From Casuarius casuarius (lineage: Eukaryota; Chordata; Aves; Casuariiformes; Casuariidae), in assembly GCA_003342895.1 (NCBI GenBank), contig PTFA01000272.1:124001-188000 (forward strand): a stretch of DNA of 64,000 nucleotides, written 5' to 3'. Below the pieces are notes generated by a model. The model saw only the letters and a list, made by a program, of their open reading frames with translations. It searched no databases and was not told the origin of the DNA. This document shows positions 13,327 to 27,915 of this stretch, piece after piece (positions within the stretch are counted from its first letter, which is position 1; the number at the start of each line of letters is the position of its first letter). The translations under genes were made by a program, and so were the position numbers.

Positions 13327-16300
13327 AAGAAGATATGAAACAGATGAACTGCTACAGAGTCCAGGGATTTTTAATTAATTTTTCCCTCGAAGGAGGAAAC
13401 CCCATTTTCCAAGATAGGTAATTTTGCTCAGATAGTTTTAATAGGGCTTTAGAAACATCTACACAATACCTTGGATGCCAGGTCCCTGCAGGATTCTGCT
13501 AAGGCTTTTAGTTTTCCTCCATCTGCATCTGCTGCGAAATGGTCTGGGAAGAATCACGTGTTTGAGGCCTGCCTGTGCCCTGAAAGATCCACAGTTTCCC
13601 TGAATAACAAAGAGATTTAGGAAAAGTGGCCTAGGAAAAGTGACACAGGAAAATCGCTTTAGGGAATTGTCCTCTCTAGTGAATACATTAGGAACGACAA
13701 GCACAGCATGGAGAACGCATTTCCTGCTCCACTCCTGCCTTACCCACCTGCTCAAAGGGAGGACTACAGTCCAGAGTTGTGGTGAGTACAGCTGTAGGGA
13801 AAGCAACACATTAAATCTACCTTACACCTCTACCACAGCCAACTACAGGCTGTGACAAAGTCACAAAGCAGAAGAGCTGTCACACTCATCCTTTCTTTTG
13901 GGGGGGGAAAGATAGGATCCTGCAAGTAAACACGCAGGCTGCCAACAGTGACAATCTGCTGAGAAAAGGTTACGGTGGGCAGATGCTTCACTTCAGTCTT
14001 TGCCAAACGGATGGATGAGTAACACCATTTCAAGTGCCAAGACAAAACTGGATTTACCCCCTTTCTGCATAGATGATTGCCACAGCATTGCGTTCACTTT
14101 GCCACTACTCGGTTACACAGAGTAAGAAATCCCGAAGTATTGCCCCAATACACATTAAAAATCTATTTGCATTTTTTTCTCCTTCTTTCAAGTTTAGCCC
14201 AATTTTTCCCGCATGCAGGTTTCTGCTAACTCTGATTTGTGCAGAGCAGCCAAGCAGTAACACCGTAACAGGGCATGCAATGTCTATTTCTAGCCCTCGA
14301 CAAACAGGCAAGGTGCCTCTGCTGACTGATGTGAGCAACATGGTCTGGCCAACAGTATGTCTTTAGGAAGGGTTAATCCTTCAACATCGTCAACTGCAAC
14401 TGAAAAACAGAGAACCAGATCAAGCCAGAGCTCAGTCTAACCCAGAGACAGTGAACAGCACCAGATGGTCCAGAGGAAAGTACAAAAAACCCTGCAGCAG
14501 GTAGACATCTGCCTCTCACAAAAGTCCACTTGGGTGCCTTGTAGCCCAAAACTGCATTAAACCCACAGACACAAGGTTTCATAACCATTACAAAAACGTT
14601 GCCCACACTAACTGCGATAGTTCAATAGCTACACATAGAATATAACCCCTTCCTCAAAACCTGGCACCTGGTTGGCTTCAAAGACTTCCTACAGCAACGA
14701 TTTCCAACTAGCGGTGTGTGAAATAGGTTGGGTGAACATGGCACTATTCCTCTGTAATGTTTGAGTAACACATTTCCTGGAGGTGCTTAAATATTCTTTG
14801 AATAAAGCGTACCATGAAAAACTCTCTGGGTTCTATTGCTGGTCTGGCCAGTCTGAACCACAGTCAGAGGGAGGAGAGGTCTCCAGTCACACAGCTACGC
14901 CTCAAAAGAATATTTCACACCCTCAATTCCCCACTTTCATCTTGCCTGATTAACATTGTGCCACAAATGCAGCTGATGGAACCGGCAGCCTGGAGGCTTC
15001 CTGGAGGAATCCCACAAGAGGTACGAATGTGACCTATCTGATTACTTAGATGAACTTAATTATAAGACAGAAGATCTTCAAGGGAAAAGTAGGCTAATAC
15101 TCCACAAGACCTATTTCTCAGAACACTGCGGCGAAACAGAAAGGAGCATTTGCAGAACTACATGACCTGACAAGTACTTTCAGCAGCTTGAACCACCAGC
15201 CTTGTCTCAGTGCAACCATCACTTCCAAAGGCTTTGATGATGGGAGTTCCCACTACTAAGGGCTTGGTGCTTCTGATGCTTCCAAGTGTCTGTCTACGTC
15301 TTACTTTTCATGTTTTTCAAATGAGTAACATATAGCACAACCTGACAATAAAAGAGTAGGGGATGTAGAAAAATATTCTCCTTTAATAGCTCTGTATGCT
15401 ACAGGTCCAAAAGACTCCTTGACAGGTTTTAATAATCTTGATATTTTTAGGTAGTTTTAACTTCCAGATCAGTGTTTGGCTAATTTTTGCTTCCTTCTTT
15501 ACCAGATCCCCTACTTCCCTTCCTAAAGGAGAGAAGGAGAGCATGAAGCAAAGCGGTGACTTATGAAATCAACATTAACATCTCCACAGACTCTCAATTA
15601 GAAGGTAACATGCACACTGGATGACTGCTCAACAGCTCAAGCATGTGTCCTGGTCTATCTGTCTGCAGTGCCTAGGTAGCTCCCATTACTGCAGTAGTGG
15701 TAATCAATCCAAAGTGTATTTGTACCCACAGATGGAGAAATAATGATATTCCCTCTTTCGGAGAGGCTGGAAAGAGACCATTGGCTCATCTCCACAGCTG
15801 ACTGCAGTCACGTGCTTGCTCTACCACACACAGGGCAGGCAGTCTGGACTGAGCCCACACTGAGTCCATGTGACGAGACACATCAGCCCAGGCAGCTGCA
15901 TGTTAACAGCATCCGGCCCAGGGCAAACTAGGCTAGGCCGACAGTCTGCACGCACAATGCCTGTGGTCATACAACAGGAGCCTTAAAATGCCTCAGGTGC
16001 TTCATAAAGGGCAAAAAATCTGCCTTACCTCTGAACCATCCTTCTCTTCCCAGACCAAACAAACCCAAGCTTGTGGGTGCCCTTTCCAGGTAAATGCCAG
16101 CTGCATAGAAAAACTCCTGCAGCAGCAGGCGAGAGAGGAATCAGTCAAGCAGCATCACCCACAGCAAGGATTTCCAGAGCAAGGTTTTCCACTCATTTCC
16201 TCTCCTCCCCACTCTGGCATGCACACAGAGGGGACACATGCCCAAAAGGGGGGTGGGATTTTTCCTTCCTCTTCTTCCTCATTTCTTTTTTTCTACCAAA

Positions 16301-16735
16301 GAAATAAAACTAACCTGGGAGGTGCAAGTGTAGTGAATTCATTTTCTGTTGGATATTTCCCTGCGGCCGCCTGATAATGTGGAAGGGGAGAAATAAAGCA
16401 CCGCCACACAAACAAGCGTTGATTTGACCTTGAAGAGACCAGAGATTCATAAGCCTATTACACTGAACAATGTTAAAACAAAACATACTGAAGGTTTCAC
16501 TGAGGCACACTGTAGAGACGGCATAACAAATTACGCTTGAGAATGCAAGGAATCCTGGAAGGAGAGAAACATATAATCAACAATCTCTACTGCCATGCGA
16601 CACCTGGAAGCATCTGTGAGGGACTGTAATTAAGACAGCAGAACTGCTGCAGAAATGAAGCAGAGCAGGGGCATACACCCAAGCTTCTCTGGAGCTGCCC
16701 AGATTAAATGGACAATCTGCGGAAAATGCAGCCCC

Positions 16736-16783
16736 TATCACTGCCTTGAACTTGTGCCTATCACAGCCTTGAACTTGTGCCTA
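16736..16783. repeat. Two-copy tandem duplication, 23-bp unit
   Basis: TATCACTGCCTTGAACTTGTGCC is followed directly by a second copy differing by one base (TATCACAG... in place of TATCACTG...). The near identity suggests a recent local duplication or slippage. Confidence 0.85.
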
Positions 16784-19700
16784 ATGCTTCCTGCTCAACA
16801 CCGTGAGAAATGTTGTTTAAGGTTCTGGAAAGAAACTATCATAATGCACAGTCATGGCCTGACAGTTTGTTCTTTAGTGGCTTGGGAACATTAAGTATTT
16901 CAGTACTTTCTCCTGTACTGTAGTAAATATTGCACTTTAAATCCAACCGATAAGGTGTTTAAGTCTTGCTATTAATCTTACTTTCAAGTTCCGGGACCCA
17001 AAGTACAGGTTTATAGGTTCGTTCTGCAGGCTGAGAAAGCCTGAAAGAAGCTATCGTAAATGTAACTCATCAATTACTGAGCAACAGCCTAAATGAGAAC
17101 ACCGCTTTGTAGAGCACCCATATACAGTTTCACTGTCACCTTTCCTTTGCCAAAGAGTTCAAGCAACCTCCTCTGACAAGGAGATATTCACAGCTCACCG
17201 ATTATTACCCCAGAGTTGCATTTACATTAAGCATCCGTGCCTCCATACCATGCAAGTTTAGAATCAGCTGCAATCATACAGCAGGGTTTGACATTATTGG
17301 TACAAAAGATTTTAACACCCATAATTGGCACTGCTGTCTTACCAGTGCCTTTTACGGGTGTCTCATACCTAAAGGGATACACAACTGTCTTTGCACAAGC
17401 ACTGAAATGTTGAACAGAGGTGAGGCAGCAACAGATGAAAGTGGTTACATTAGTACCTTCCAGGACTAACTTATTAAAATAGCACCTAGACCAAGCGGGA
17501 ACTGAACCAGTGAAGGCTGAGCGCAGCCACCTAGAACCTTCCCCTTGAAAACATTCACTAGGCATCTTCAAATCGAGATCAGACTCCTCAAAACATGGAG
17601 GGTTACAGAAAGAAAACCTGCCAACCAGCAACCCTCCTCAGCACAATATGCTAAAAGCATCCTACCACCACCACCTACCAAGGGCAACAGTCTTTGCAAA
17701 GCCTACAAAGTGCAGCGTGTAGCTGCCAGCGGATGCTTGCATGCAATGTCACTTCTTTCGGTCAACAAAAGATGCCTGAGGAAAGCCTAAAGAAAGCAAG
17801 GGCTCTCCATGCAAAAGCAGACTGCACAAGGGAAACCCCAAATTCCCCACGCTCCCCTCCCATCTCCACTGGACTGAGACGCTAAGACAGCCAAACCACA
17901 CTGCACTTGAAAACAGGAGTCTAAAGAGGTATAAAAACTTCCTCCTTACCCCATCAGCAATCTGCAGAGCTTTCCTATTCCCTGAAGAGAGGCAAAAAGA
18001 TACAAAATTTCAGGGCCTAGCTCAGCGCATACTTGGCCTGATCGCAAGCCAGTACAAGGGTTTTTGTGCAACTCTTAGCAGTATGATTAATCTGGGTACC
18101 ACTCCCATGTCTGTAGACACAGTCACACCAAGATGAAAGTGCTCATGAGCTTGTGTACACACACAAGTTGTATCGCGTCCCCCCACCCCTCCCCACCCTG
18201 CAATTTCCACTGTGGAAAGAGAGATACACAAAGCAGAGAGATTCCTCTCTAGAAAGAGACTAAGTTACCCCAACCTAACTTTTAGAGCAGCGTGACTGAT
18301 GCATTCTTATAGCTGCATTTACACTCAGGACTCCACAGGTATGATGAAAAATATGTCATCCAGGACACCGGAAAAGGATGGACTTTTGCTCATGTTGCTG
18401 TGCTAAAGTGGACATATCCTACTACAAGAGCAACATCCCAGCAAAAAGAAAGAATGCCTGGGGCAGGAGGAGAGCAGACAGCCCCCCAGGCTCCCTGTCA
18501 GCTCTCCAAGCCACGGCCGGGGTAAATGAAAGGGACTGGCTCGTCTGATAATCTCTTCCAGCTATGTCACCTGCTAGGAGTCATCAGCACATGGTTCCAA
18601 ACATACGCTAGGCTACAAGAAAAGATCACAGAGACTGCCCAAAAATGAGAGACTGCAAAGAATGTTAATCCTGCCTTACGCTGTGACCCCAATAAGCCAC
18701 GCTACGCACACTCAAGGAACCGAACTGTAATTCAGATGCCTGACAATGTGCTGGTTTGGAAAAACGGAAAATCTCTTCAGAAAATTGAAAATGGCAGAGT
18801 TATTTCAGTTTCAAAGCATTTGAAATTGAACCAAACATTTTCCAAAGCTTCCTGTAATTTCCTCCTGTTGCATCATTCTTCTTCCTTTCTTCTTTCTGCT
18901 ATTTTTCCATTTCTTACTGCCATCATACAACCAATTAATATCCAGGCCATTTTACTTCATCTACCCTTTCCCGTTTGCCCCTACACTGGCTTTGTTTCGT
19001 TGTTCAACTCTGCTCCTTTCTGTAACTTCTCAAAACTTTACCGGCTGTTGTGACAAAAGGAGAATCTGCATTTTGCCATCCTGCTGCACTCTCATTACTC
19101 AAATGTCTTCAAAAATATCAGATGACAAAGTTTTTGAGTCTTGCAATTTTTAATTTTCTTAAACCAGAATGCAAAAACATTCTGAAAGGAGATCACCTTT
19201 TGGTGGTGATTTGAAATACCTCTCAGGAAAAAGAAGGCGAAGTATTCCAGTGACATGTCTTTTCTGATGAAAATATTTGTTTCCAAAATCTAACTCTTCA
19301 AAGGGAAATCATTTCTGACATTGTTTTATGCAACTTCATCAACACCTAACAGTAACACAATGGCAAAATATTTGCTGTTCTCCTCAGTTCCAAGTTTGAA
19401 AGCTTTTACAGTTTCAGTGCAGCCAATTATTCAAACAGCACTGGAAAAAATGCAAGCAGTCAGAAGGTAACCACCCCTGTCACACAAGCTGCCAAAGCTG
19501 GCAATCTGTGATTCTTTCTTAAAGGACCAAAATGTCAGGCAGACCCAAGCCTGCCAGTTATGCTGACCCAAAAACCAAGGACTGCAGCTAGTCATCTCTC
19601 TGAATGAACAAGTCAGCTGCCAATGAAAGACTAGAGGAAAATCTCAAACCCTCTTAGCAGCCAGACAAAATATTATTACCTTTTCTCTCCAAAATGCCTC

Positions 19701-22700
19701 CCACGGACATTGTGCCCTAATTTTCAGCTGGTCACACATCCCATCCCAAGAGCTGAGATTGTGATTTGTGCAATGCCAATGTAATGCAAAACAACTTTAA
19801 TATTTCAGATGGATGGGTCTGGCAAGTCCCTTCCTTCAACATGTCATTTAAATTTTATAGAGAGGCATAAGAAAAGTGATTTATGCAGGATGGAAGTCCT
19901 AGGAGAAGCAGCCTGTCACACACAATTCTCATACTTCACCCATTGCTCCAACATAATGGCAAATTGCACAAATTCAAAGGAAGGAGACAGCAAGGAACTA
20001 TACCTCTTAGGAAATGGGCAGAAAAGTAGAGCTTTTCACTTCTATGTCAGCAAGCTGGTAATGAAGGACGGTCATTCCTGTTTGGTGGTCGTCTTAAAAC
20101 GAGCCATTAGTGTCAGCTTAACTCCTACGTGGTCAAATATCTAAATCACAACTGGAATTCATTGTCCGCTAAATGACGGCTCCAGCAAAACAGACAAAAA
20201 ATGACAATTTTCTTGTCCAAACAATACTTTGTGACAGACACCACCAAAGACCATTTACAAAAGGCAGAAAACAGCATTTACTTGTTTTTATTTTTATTTT
20301 CCTGAGTATCACCGTGTCTTCTTATATCATGAGCAAATGTGAAAAGAATACTCCTATTTATCTTCTGTGTCCTTTGCTTGCCTTTACATTTTTATTAACT
20401 CTCCAACTCCAGCTCTAAACTTCCATCACCTTGATTTAAGGGGTATGAGATCCTTTCCCAGTATTCATTTTAGAGAAGGCTGTCATGGGAAACTCCTTCC
20501 AGTCAGGGCGTCACCAATATGCCACGTAAGATGGAAATCATCTCACTAATGCAACAGATAAGGTTTATTCTAACAAAAGCACGATTCATTGTGAACAGCC
20601 ATCTAGTCAAATTACCACAAATTGCTTCTCCTAAGCAAGAGCATTTGTTTTGAAGGAGGAACACTTAAATTCACCGTAAAGCCTCATATTTGGTCTCATT
20701 TTCCCCAGTGTTTGACAACATTTACACTCAAAATAAAGTGTATTTCTGAGCTGGTATCTAGCAGAAACATTTTTCCACTTTATTCACATCTCTGATAATA
20801 CATGCTGTTTTCAAAAAATAGGAGGCTTTCTTGATTATCACACTAAGAACATCAGCAACATTCCTGTAAAATTAGAGATACAACAAGTATTTTGAAAATT
20901 TACCAGTTGACTTCAGTGAGATATAAGCCATCTCTTATGTCAATATATGAAGAGTTCAAAGAGATACACACTGGAAACTGGTCAGATACCATATGAACTC
21001 CGAAACAAGCCAAAGCAATTTAAAAGCAAGACAGTCCAGCACACATCCAACTTTCTCCAACACTCTTAAAAACAGGGAGTTTTTCCTCTTCCATTTCAAA
21101 TAACTTGCTAACAACGTCGGCCTGTAAAGATCACATGAGACTTTTTCTTTCTCCCAATAACCTGTCTTCACTTGCATAGTCTCTTTGTCTCCATTTTCAT
21201 GTTCAATGTTTCTGTTCCTTCCTTGCATTTTTAAGGGTGTATTCTGATAAAAACTAGCTGTAGGACCAGAACTGATATTACTCCGTCCCCTTGTGAATAA
21301 CTAGACTTAAACTTCATTTTCTGCATAGCGGAAAGGTGCTTGGAAGGTGTCAACAGCTCTGGAGAAGGAAGAATGAAAAAGCAAATGGGAAGAATGGAAA
21401 ACTCACCAGGACTCCCCACTCTGTCCTCCATGCTCCTGTTAAGACCCTGACTGATGTTTATAGGACAGGAAAAATCTGGGTATTTCATCACTCCAGCAGT
21501 GAAGCTCTTTCCTATCATTCAATGCCAACTGATAGACATCTCTTGACTAAAATGCAGACACTCTCCAGCACTGACCGATTTCCTAATGAATCACAAGGCA
21601 GCTGGACCCTACTTGTTTTTTTACAGTGCCAGAACTACTCTGTGCTGAAACAGGAGCAGAAAGAGGGAACGAGGCCAAAGACGGTGCTTGGTGGGGATGG
21701 GGAAACAGCACAAAAGGTAAAAGTCTACCAACTCTGTTTCTGAAACCAGGATTCCTGATCCAAATTCAACATGTAAAGAGGCTGCCCAATCCCCACAACT
21801 GCTGAGAACTCAGCAACTCCCAGTGAGGTCAAAACACTATACTGTTAAATCCATGTGCTTCTTTATGGCGTAGAGCTTAACTTTCAACGGGAGTAAAGAA
21901 ATCCAAGCTTTTCCAAAACACATTAATGTGCTTATCCATATGAGGTAAATTATAAAAGTGACCAAAAACGCCTCCCTCAAAAGGGACTCTCCATCATCCC
22001 AAACCAGAATAAACCTTTGAGCAAAGATGGTAAAGAGGAACAAGAAAAGGTGCTCCACCAGAAATTCTTTAAAAAGGACTGCGTAATGAGGGACAGCTGC
22101 CCTTCTGAGGGCCATTTTAGCATCTCTCAATGAGCAATGCAGAAATAAAGAACCTGTCATAACCCCTCATTTTTTAAATACTGCAATCCAACAAAGTCAG
22201 CAGAAATGCACCCTATACTCCATGGGCAGATTGTCTTTTTCTCCTAGCAGAACAATTATTTCCTGCTGGTGTTCATCTGGGCAGGTTCTCCTCCCTCATT
22301 TTCCAGCTAATGAATCAAAAGCAAAAGCTGCGGTTAACAAAACCCACTTTTGACCCTGCATCAAAGCTGTACCTTGCCTTGCTTTGATTCTCCCCCAGAT
22401 AAACAAAATAAAACAAGCCTAGTCTCCAATCCACAGTCATCTCATTTCATCCTATCCCCCAGGCAAACTTTACTTCAGTACTGCTCAGGATGGGGACACT
22501 AAAAATGGCCTTGTACAAACATTTTGCTTGTCTTAATTACTTGATCTTTGTGTGCTCAGCGTTTTGCAGACAGATGAACAAGTGCAGGCTTTCTCTCTTT
22601 TCTTCCCTCTCCTCCTCCTCACATCTGGTTAAATTCAGGACAACTAGCTTCAATTAGAAGCTGAGTTAAAGCACAGTTGCAGGGAAAATGGTGTGTGAAG

Positions 22701-25700
22701 TGTCTGTTTATGTCTCCAGCAACTGAGGGAACCATTATCATCTATCCAGTTGTCACGGGGCTTTGTATCATACAGTCAGGCCATTAGGATTTAATTCCTT
22801 TATATCATATCTAAGCATCATTTACTTGCTTACTTGTAGGAACTCGCAATTAAACGAACGACATCAACCACAGTTGTACAAGATGCAACATTCATTATCG
22901 TATATGTTTGTCAGTGCTGAAACAGGCAACCATTCGAGTAAGAGCTCAGCAATTTATTCCAGGAAAAGACACAGGTCAACTTTCATCTGAGGCTGGTAAA
23001 ACTGCAAACAGTGCAGATGTAACCAATAAGACATTTTGCAACACCATCCGCTACTGAGAGACGACTGAACACTTCTATCCAAAGGCTCCATAAAGCAGCT
23101 TCCCATACTACCTGCAAGGTCCTCCAAACAACTTGACTCCTCTTCTCCTTGCAAATCCCGTGGTTATGGGTGAGGAGTTACCTAAAGCTAGAGCCCAGCG
23201 GAGGGGTTTGTTCTGCAGCCAGGGCTTTATTCTAAGCCAGGCAGCAATTTGCGGATGCAATTCCCTGGGCCGCTTTCCCCTCCATTCCTGTGCAGCAGGT
23301 ACGGCTTGTTACCTCCCACCAAGCAAAGCTTTAAACATAAGGCAAAGCCAACCGTAATTTCACTGTTGCCCAAAGCAGCAACACGTGTTCCAGCTCCTAA
23401 CCAGAACCACCATGCCCCTCTACTTACGTAGCCATGAATATTAAATATATACAGTAACCCCCTCCTTTAATCCACACTCCCAGCATATGAGCACTAGTGT
23501 CAAAATCTTATCAGAACCAATCTTTCTTTGAATCCTTTTCCTTTAAATGTTTCCCCTAATTAACCACAGGGACATTTTGAAGGTTCCCGTGAACAAAGGC
23601 AGGTAATAGGGAGGCAAACTAAGACAAGGTTTACCTAGAACACCAGAAAACCTAGTTCAGTCTTCTCAAAGCAAGAAGAATAAAACTGACTCCAAAGTAC
23701 CTAACTGTCATGACAAGAGACTTTTGGAAACGCTCTCCAAGAATTCCACATTTTACACTTCTTCTGAGGCTGAAGGAGCATTTTGTCAGAAGTAAATGGG
23801 ATTTTATTTCTGGCTGCAATCTCAATTTCAGGCTGGATTCTCAGCACCTGCCTCACTACCGATAGGTAAAAGTCTGCACATCAAATTCTTCCCTTCTCTG
23901 TATTTGTGAAATGGTTATCTACATTCACTGCTGTCTTCTTGCCTTTCAAGCTTCAGCAGGATTTTCCAGGTAGAAAGGAAGACAGACTGGTGCTCACATG
24001 CAACCCACACAGAGCAGCACACTGCATAGATTCTACTGCCTTGTATTTTCAAGGCAGAGACAAGACCTTAACTCTCAGCACAGCAGGTTTCCTTAAGGGA
24101 GGTAATGACAGGATATTTTTAACAGACAGGACCACTGAACATTGCTGAAGTCAGAGGTATTGTCTTTACAGATCTGCTTCTAGTGGGATTATAAACTTGA
24201 AGTTTCTCTGGCACCCATCCCTTTGAAAAGGATCATACAATAATATTACACCTTTAAGTCTACACCTAGAAGATTTCAATACTGTGCAGTATCTGCATAT
24301 GCATGGTACCAACAGCTATTTTCTTGAATAAACTGACCCAAAACAAGAATGTCCAGAGGAAATTATGAAGTGGAAACATCAGATCTGAATGCAGCAACAT
24401 CCACGCCACAGCTGGCTCTCAGGTGTAACCTCTGCTAACGTGTATCTCTTGCTACAGAACCTCCTGACTCACAAATTACTTTTCATTCTGGATGAAGAGG
24501 AGCCAAAAATAAAAAAGGGGGGAACCTCTTCTCCCACTGAAATCTAACCCTGCACATTCCAGTCTGTATCAGCTCCCATCCCACTAGCAACAGCCTTTTC
24601 TCACTCTATATTGTCACTCCAGTACCCACCTCACATAAAACATTTCTAATAGATTTTTTTTTTAATTCCTCTGATTTTTTACCATCAGTTAGGTCTCTTT
24701 TGGACAGATGTCCTCTGGGACACTTTCTTCAGCACCAGAAAATCTTTGGTTTTAAACTGCAGCCATTTCAAAAGAGCTTACTAGTTGCCACCAAGTGGAA
24801 GAACTCTGTTGCATACATGCAATAAAAAGACATTTTTCAACTCACTGATTTGCCTTCTCTATATTCATTTATGCTGGCCAGAGGCAGACAGTTATGCCCA
24901 TTTCACAACACAGGTTCTAAAATGGAAGCTGAGTTGGGGAGTTAGACCTATACGTGTGCAGAGTCTTCTCCACTGAGAAACTGAAGAAACTCCAGGGAGA
25001 AACAGTTCCCTACAGTGCACCACAACAGGCCTGTGTGCAGCTCTAGAAAGACTCAAGAAATAAAAAACAAAATAATAAATTTAACAGACCCCTCAAAAAG
25101 AAAAAAATTAAAAATACGTATTTTTTAAATTCGAATGTATGAGGTACCTCGTGAGAAACACATAGCGGCTGTTAACAAAATGACAGGCTGGGGAACAAAG
25201 ACTAATGACAACAATAAGTAAAGGTCATTATTACCAATTACTAATGCCCAGATTATCTTTCACTGCAAGCGTTGCCATAGAAGAAAGTCTACAACAGTAC
25301 CCAAATAAACAAAAAAGATGGCTAATGAGCAGAATGAATCTAAGTCTCCTAGCATTTATACAGCTTTCCCCTAAAAGATGGCAGTCATGAAATACAGAAG
25401 CTTTCTCAGATGCCTTCTTGCCTCCTGCCCAATAACAAATGCAAGAGAGGTGTCTGAATCTGAAATGCCTCCAATAAACATTCTCCCATAGCCAAGAGCA
25501 GTCTCAAAATACAAGATAGCACAATTTGATTCAATGCAAAAGTATTATCATGAGTTCTGTAAGTCTGATCTCTTCTTCAGTCACGTAAGATAATTGTTTC
25601 CCTGATCACAAGCAGAAGAACATCAGATTTTGCACTTTACAGTCCAGTAAATCAGTTCTTTTAGCTAGGTCTTCTTTTAAGGCTCACAGGGTTATCTTCT

Positions 25701-27849
25701 GCAGGGAAACGCAGTAAGTCATGACTGAAAAAGATAAGGCAAGCTATCCCTAGATATGCCTCACCGAAATCAGCTATGCATGGCAGCCTGCCCTTTTTGG
25801 TATCTTTGCTTGGATGAGAGAGCTTTACCTGTGATCCCATTCACAGCTCTTAATAAGAGCACACTGCAGTCTGACCCAGACCATGATTTGTGTCTCAGCT
25901 TTCCATTGAAGAGATGCCAATATTTGTAAGCTGACCCTACATCCTTCAGTTTATTCTGTCATCTGTTAATTGCGCTAGACATATTCCACACAAAGTACCT
26001 TCACAAAGAGCAAGCAATGAGCAGAATTTATTAGGCACAATGGCTCGACACAAAGGGGAGTCTCAAAAAATAATTTAGTGCTGTTCCTGTCTCTTAATCA
26101 GAGAACCAGTTCTCAACACAAAACAAATGGGCCACTCATATTTCACAAGACACAACCATTTCCCACTTCAAGGAAAAAGACTGTATTTAGCAACAGGCAA
26201 AAAACTAAGGTCTACGCAAGATTTTTCTATTGCCAACTATGCCCCTAAGATGAAGCACTTGAATGAGAACAAAAAGACAGAATAAGCTGCGTTATTCTTG
26301 TGAATAATTAACTTCAATACAAGAAAATGCTCTTCCTGGAAGATACCTTTCCTGAGCTGGCAGAATTCACAGTGATACAGATGACTCTGAGAAACAGGAA
26401 TGAAAGGTGTTAAATAGGTGACAGCAAACCCACAATTTCTCCAGGAAGGCTTCTTTCAGGGAATCTGCAGAAAACTCTTTACATTGGGCTTGACATAGAC
26501 CTCACACACAAGATATGTACCTTGGGAACTGAACACTTCAAATGAGAATCAGTGCTACAGCATGACACTCACTCCTAGATGGTCAGCTGTAAGGAAGGTC
26601 AGCTCTGATAGACAGAGTCCTTGATCTGGCAAAGATCTACACGTCCATAGCTTAATGACTGAGGTATGATAATAGGGATAGGAATAGTGACACGAGTTTG
26701 GTCTTTGCAGGATTTAGCAGGAATTAATGTAATCCTATTAAAAAACATGGTAGATATAACTGTGCCGTCGCATACTGTTAGACCGCATAACGTCCATTTG
26801 CGCAAGTGCAGTTCATATAAAACTCTGCTTCTGGCCTATGTTCACGATTCCTAACAGTATGCGCAACAAGGCATAGCTATAGTTTAAAACTGAGAGGAAG
26901 TTTAAAACTTCAGAACAAAGGCCAAGTGCACAGCCAGTTGCCGGATCAGGTGGGAGACAAGGAGCTATGAAGTCTTAGCTATCCAGTTAGCCTGTTGCAG
27001 GTCATATCTTCTGATTTCACTTTGACAGATAAGAAAGAGACTTAAGTTTGTGAATGCCCTCTGAGGATCTTGTAGTATTTAAAGGAAACTAATCACAATT
27101 TTTATTCTGGATGTATCTTTAATATTCAAGGGACAGCTGGACTGACAGATTTCTACTTCTCTTATATAGGCACAATGCACAAGAAATGTTATAGAAATTA
27201 TCACAAACCACGTACACAAGGACTACTTCCGAACTGGGCTTGTAGTTCAAAATACCTGTATCACGCTTTCACAGTAGAGCATGGGGGCCCGCTCCTGCAA
27301 ATCTCTCCGTAAGAGAGTAACAAAACAAGCATCCTGTGAAAAAAGTGACATATTTGTCATGCAGTAATTAATGATTAATTTTTCTCAAAGGAATCTGGGC
27401 TTTTTAGCCAGCCATGGAATTTAGCTCTTGATCCTTGGATGTTGTACCTTTTTTGCCAATTGTTACAGCTACTAAACTCTCAGGTGTTTTCAGCCACCAA
27501 AGTGAATGACCTTGATCTCCAGCAGCCTGCACCACAGATACAGACAGAAATTCTGCAAGTCACAAAATAAATTATATAATAGGGTTGCAATGCAAGTGTA
27601 GGTTGGGAAAACTATGCTGGATGTAAAGTTCACTTGGTTGGCACTAGAGAGGAGCCAACCTGAACATTCCCCAGCTAGCTAAAGACCGTTTATCACCTAT
27701 ACAACAATTACGAATAGGGCCAGTGCTTTCAGTGACAGCATTTAGCAGGCAAGTCAATCACAAAGCCCCACATAACTGTCAACCCTCATGGCAGTAGAAC
27801 AACTTCAACAGTAAATGGTTCATCCAACTGGCATTATCCAACCGTGCAA

Positions 27850-27915
27850 TAGACCAAGTAAGAAGCAGGATTCAAATCCAGGTCTCCTACAGCCCAGCCA
27901 CTAACACTTACCAAA
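27850..27915 (-). repeat. MIR/CORE-SINE fragment, antisense
   Basis: GCAGGATTCAAATCCAGGTC followed by TCCTACAGCCCAGCCACTAACAC is the classic antisense head of MIR ('gccaggattcaaacccaggtctcctgactcccagtccagtgct'). The A/B-box part is preserved; the core on the other side is too diverged to place. Ends are approximate. Confidence 0.65.

Larger units (their letters stand above)
6431..27849. other. FRAS1 intron 2: long stretch without supported genes
   Basis: AT-leaning intronic DNA with no recognisable exon on either strand. Ambiguous bases stop at 7065. Short structures seen: an (AT)n tract at 8289-8306; a G-rich run GGGGGGTGGGGTGGGGG at about 10135-10151; ATCACTTT-type tandem units at 12761-12793; a T-rich run at 13305-13326; G8 at about 13901-13908; a two-copy tandem duplication at 16736-16783; a possible SINE B-box on the minus strand near 17490-17505; and a homeodomain-like TAATTAATGATTAAT cluster at about 27365-27379. 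Open frames in this range are short and carry no known domain. Confidence 0.55.
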
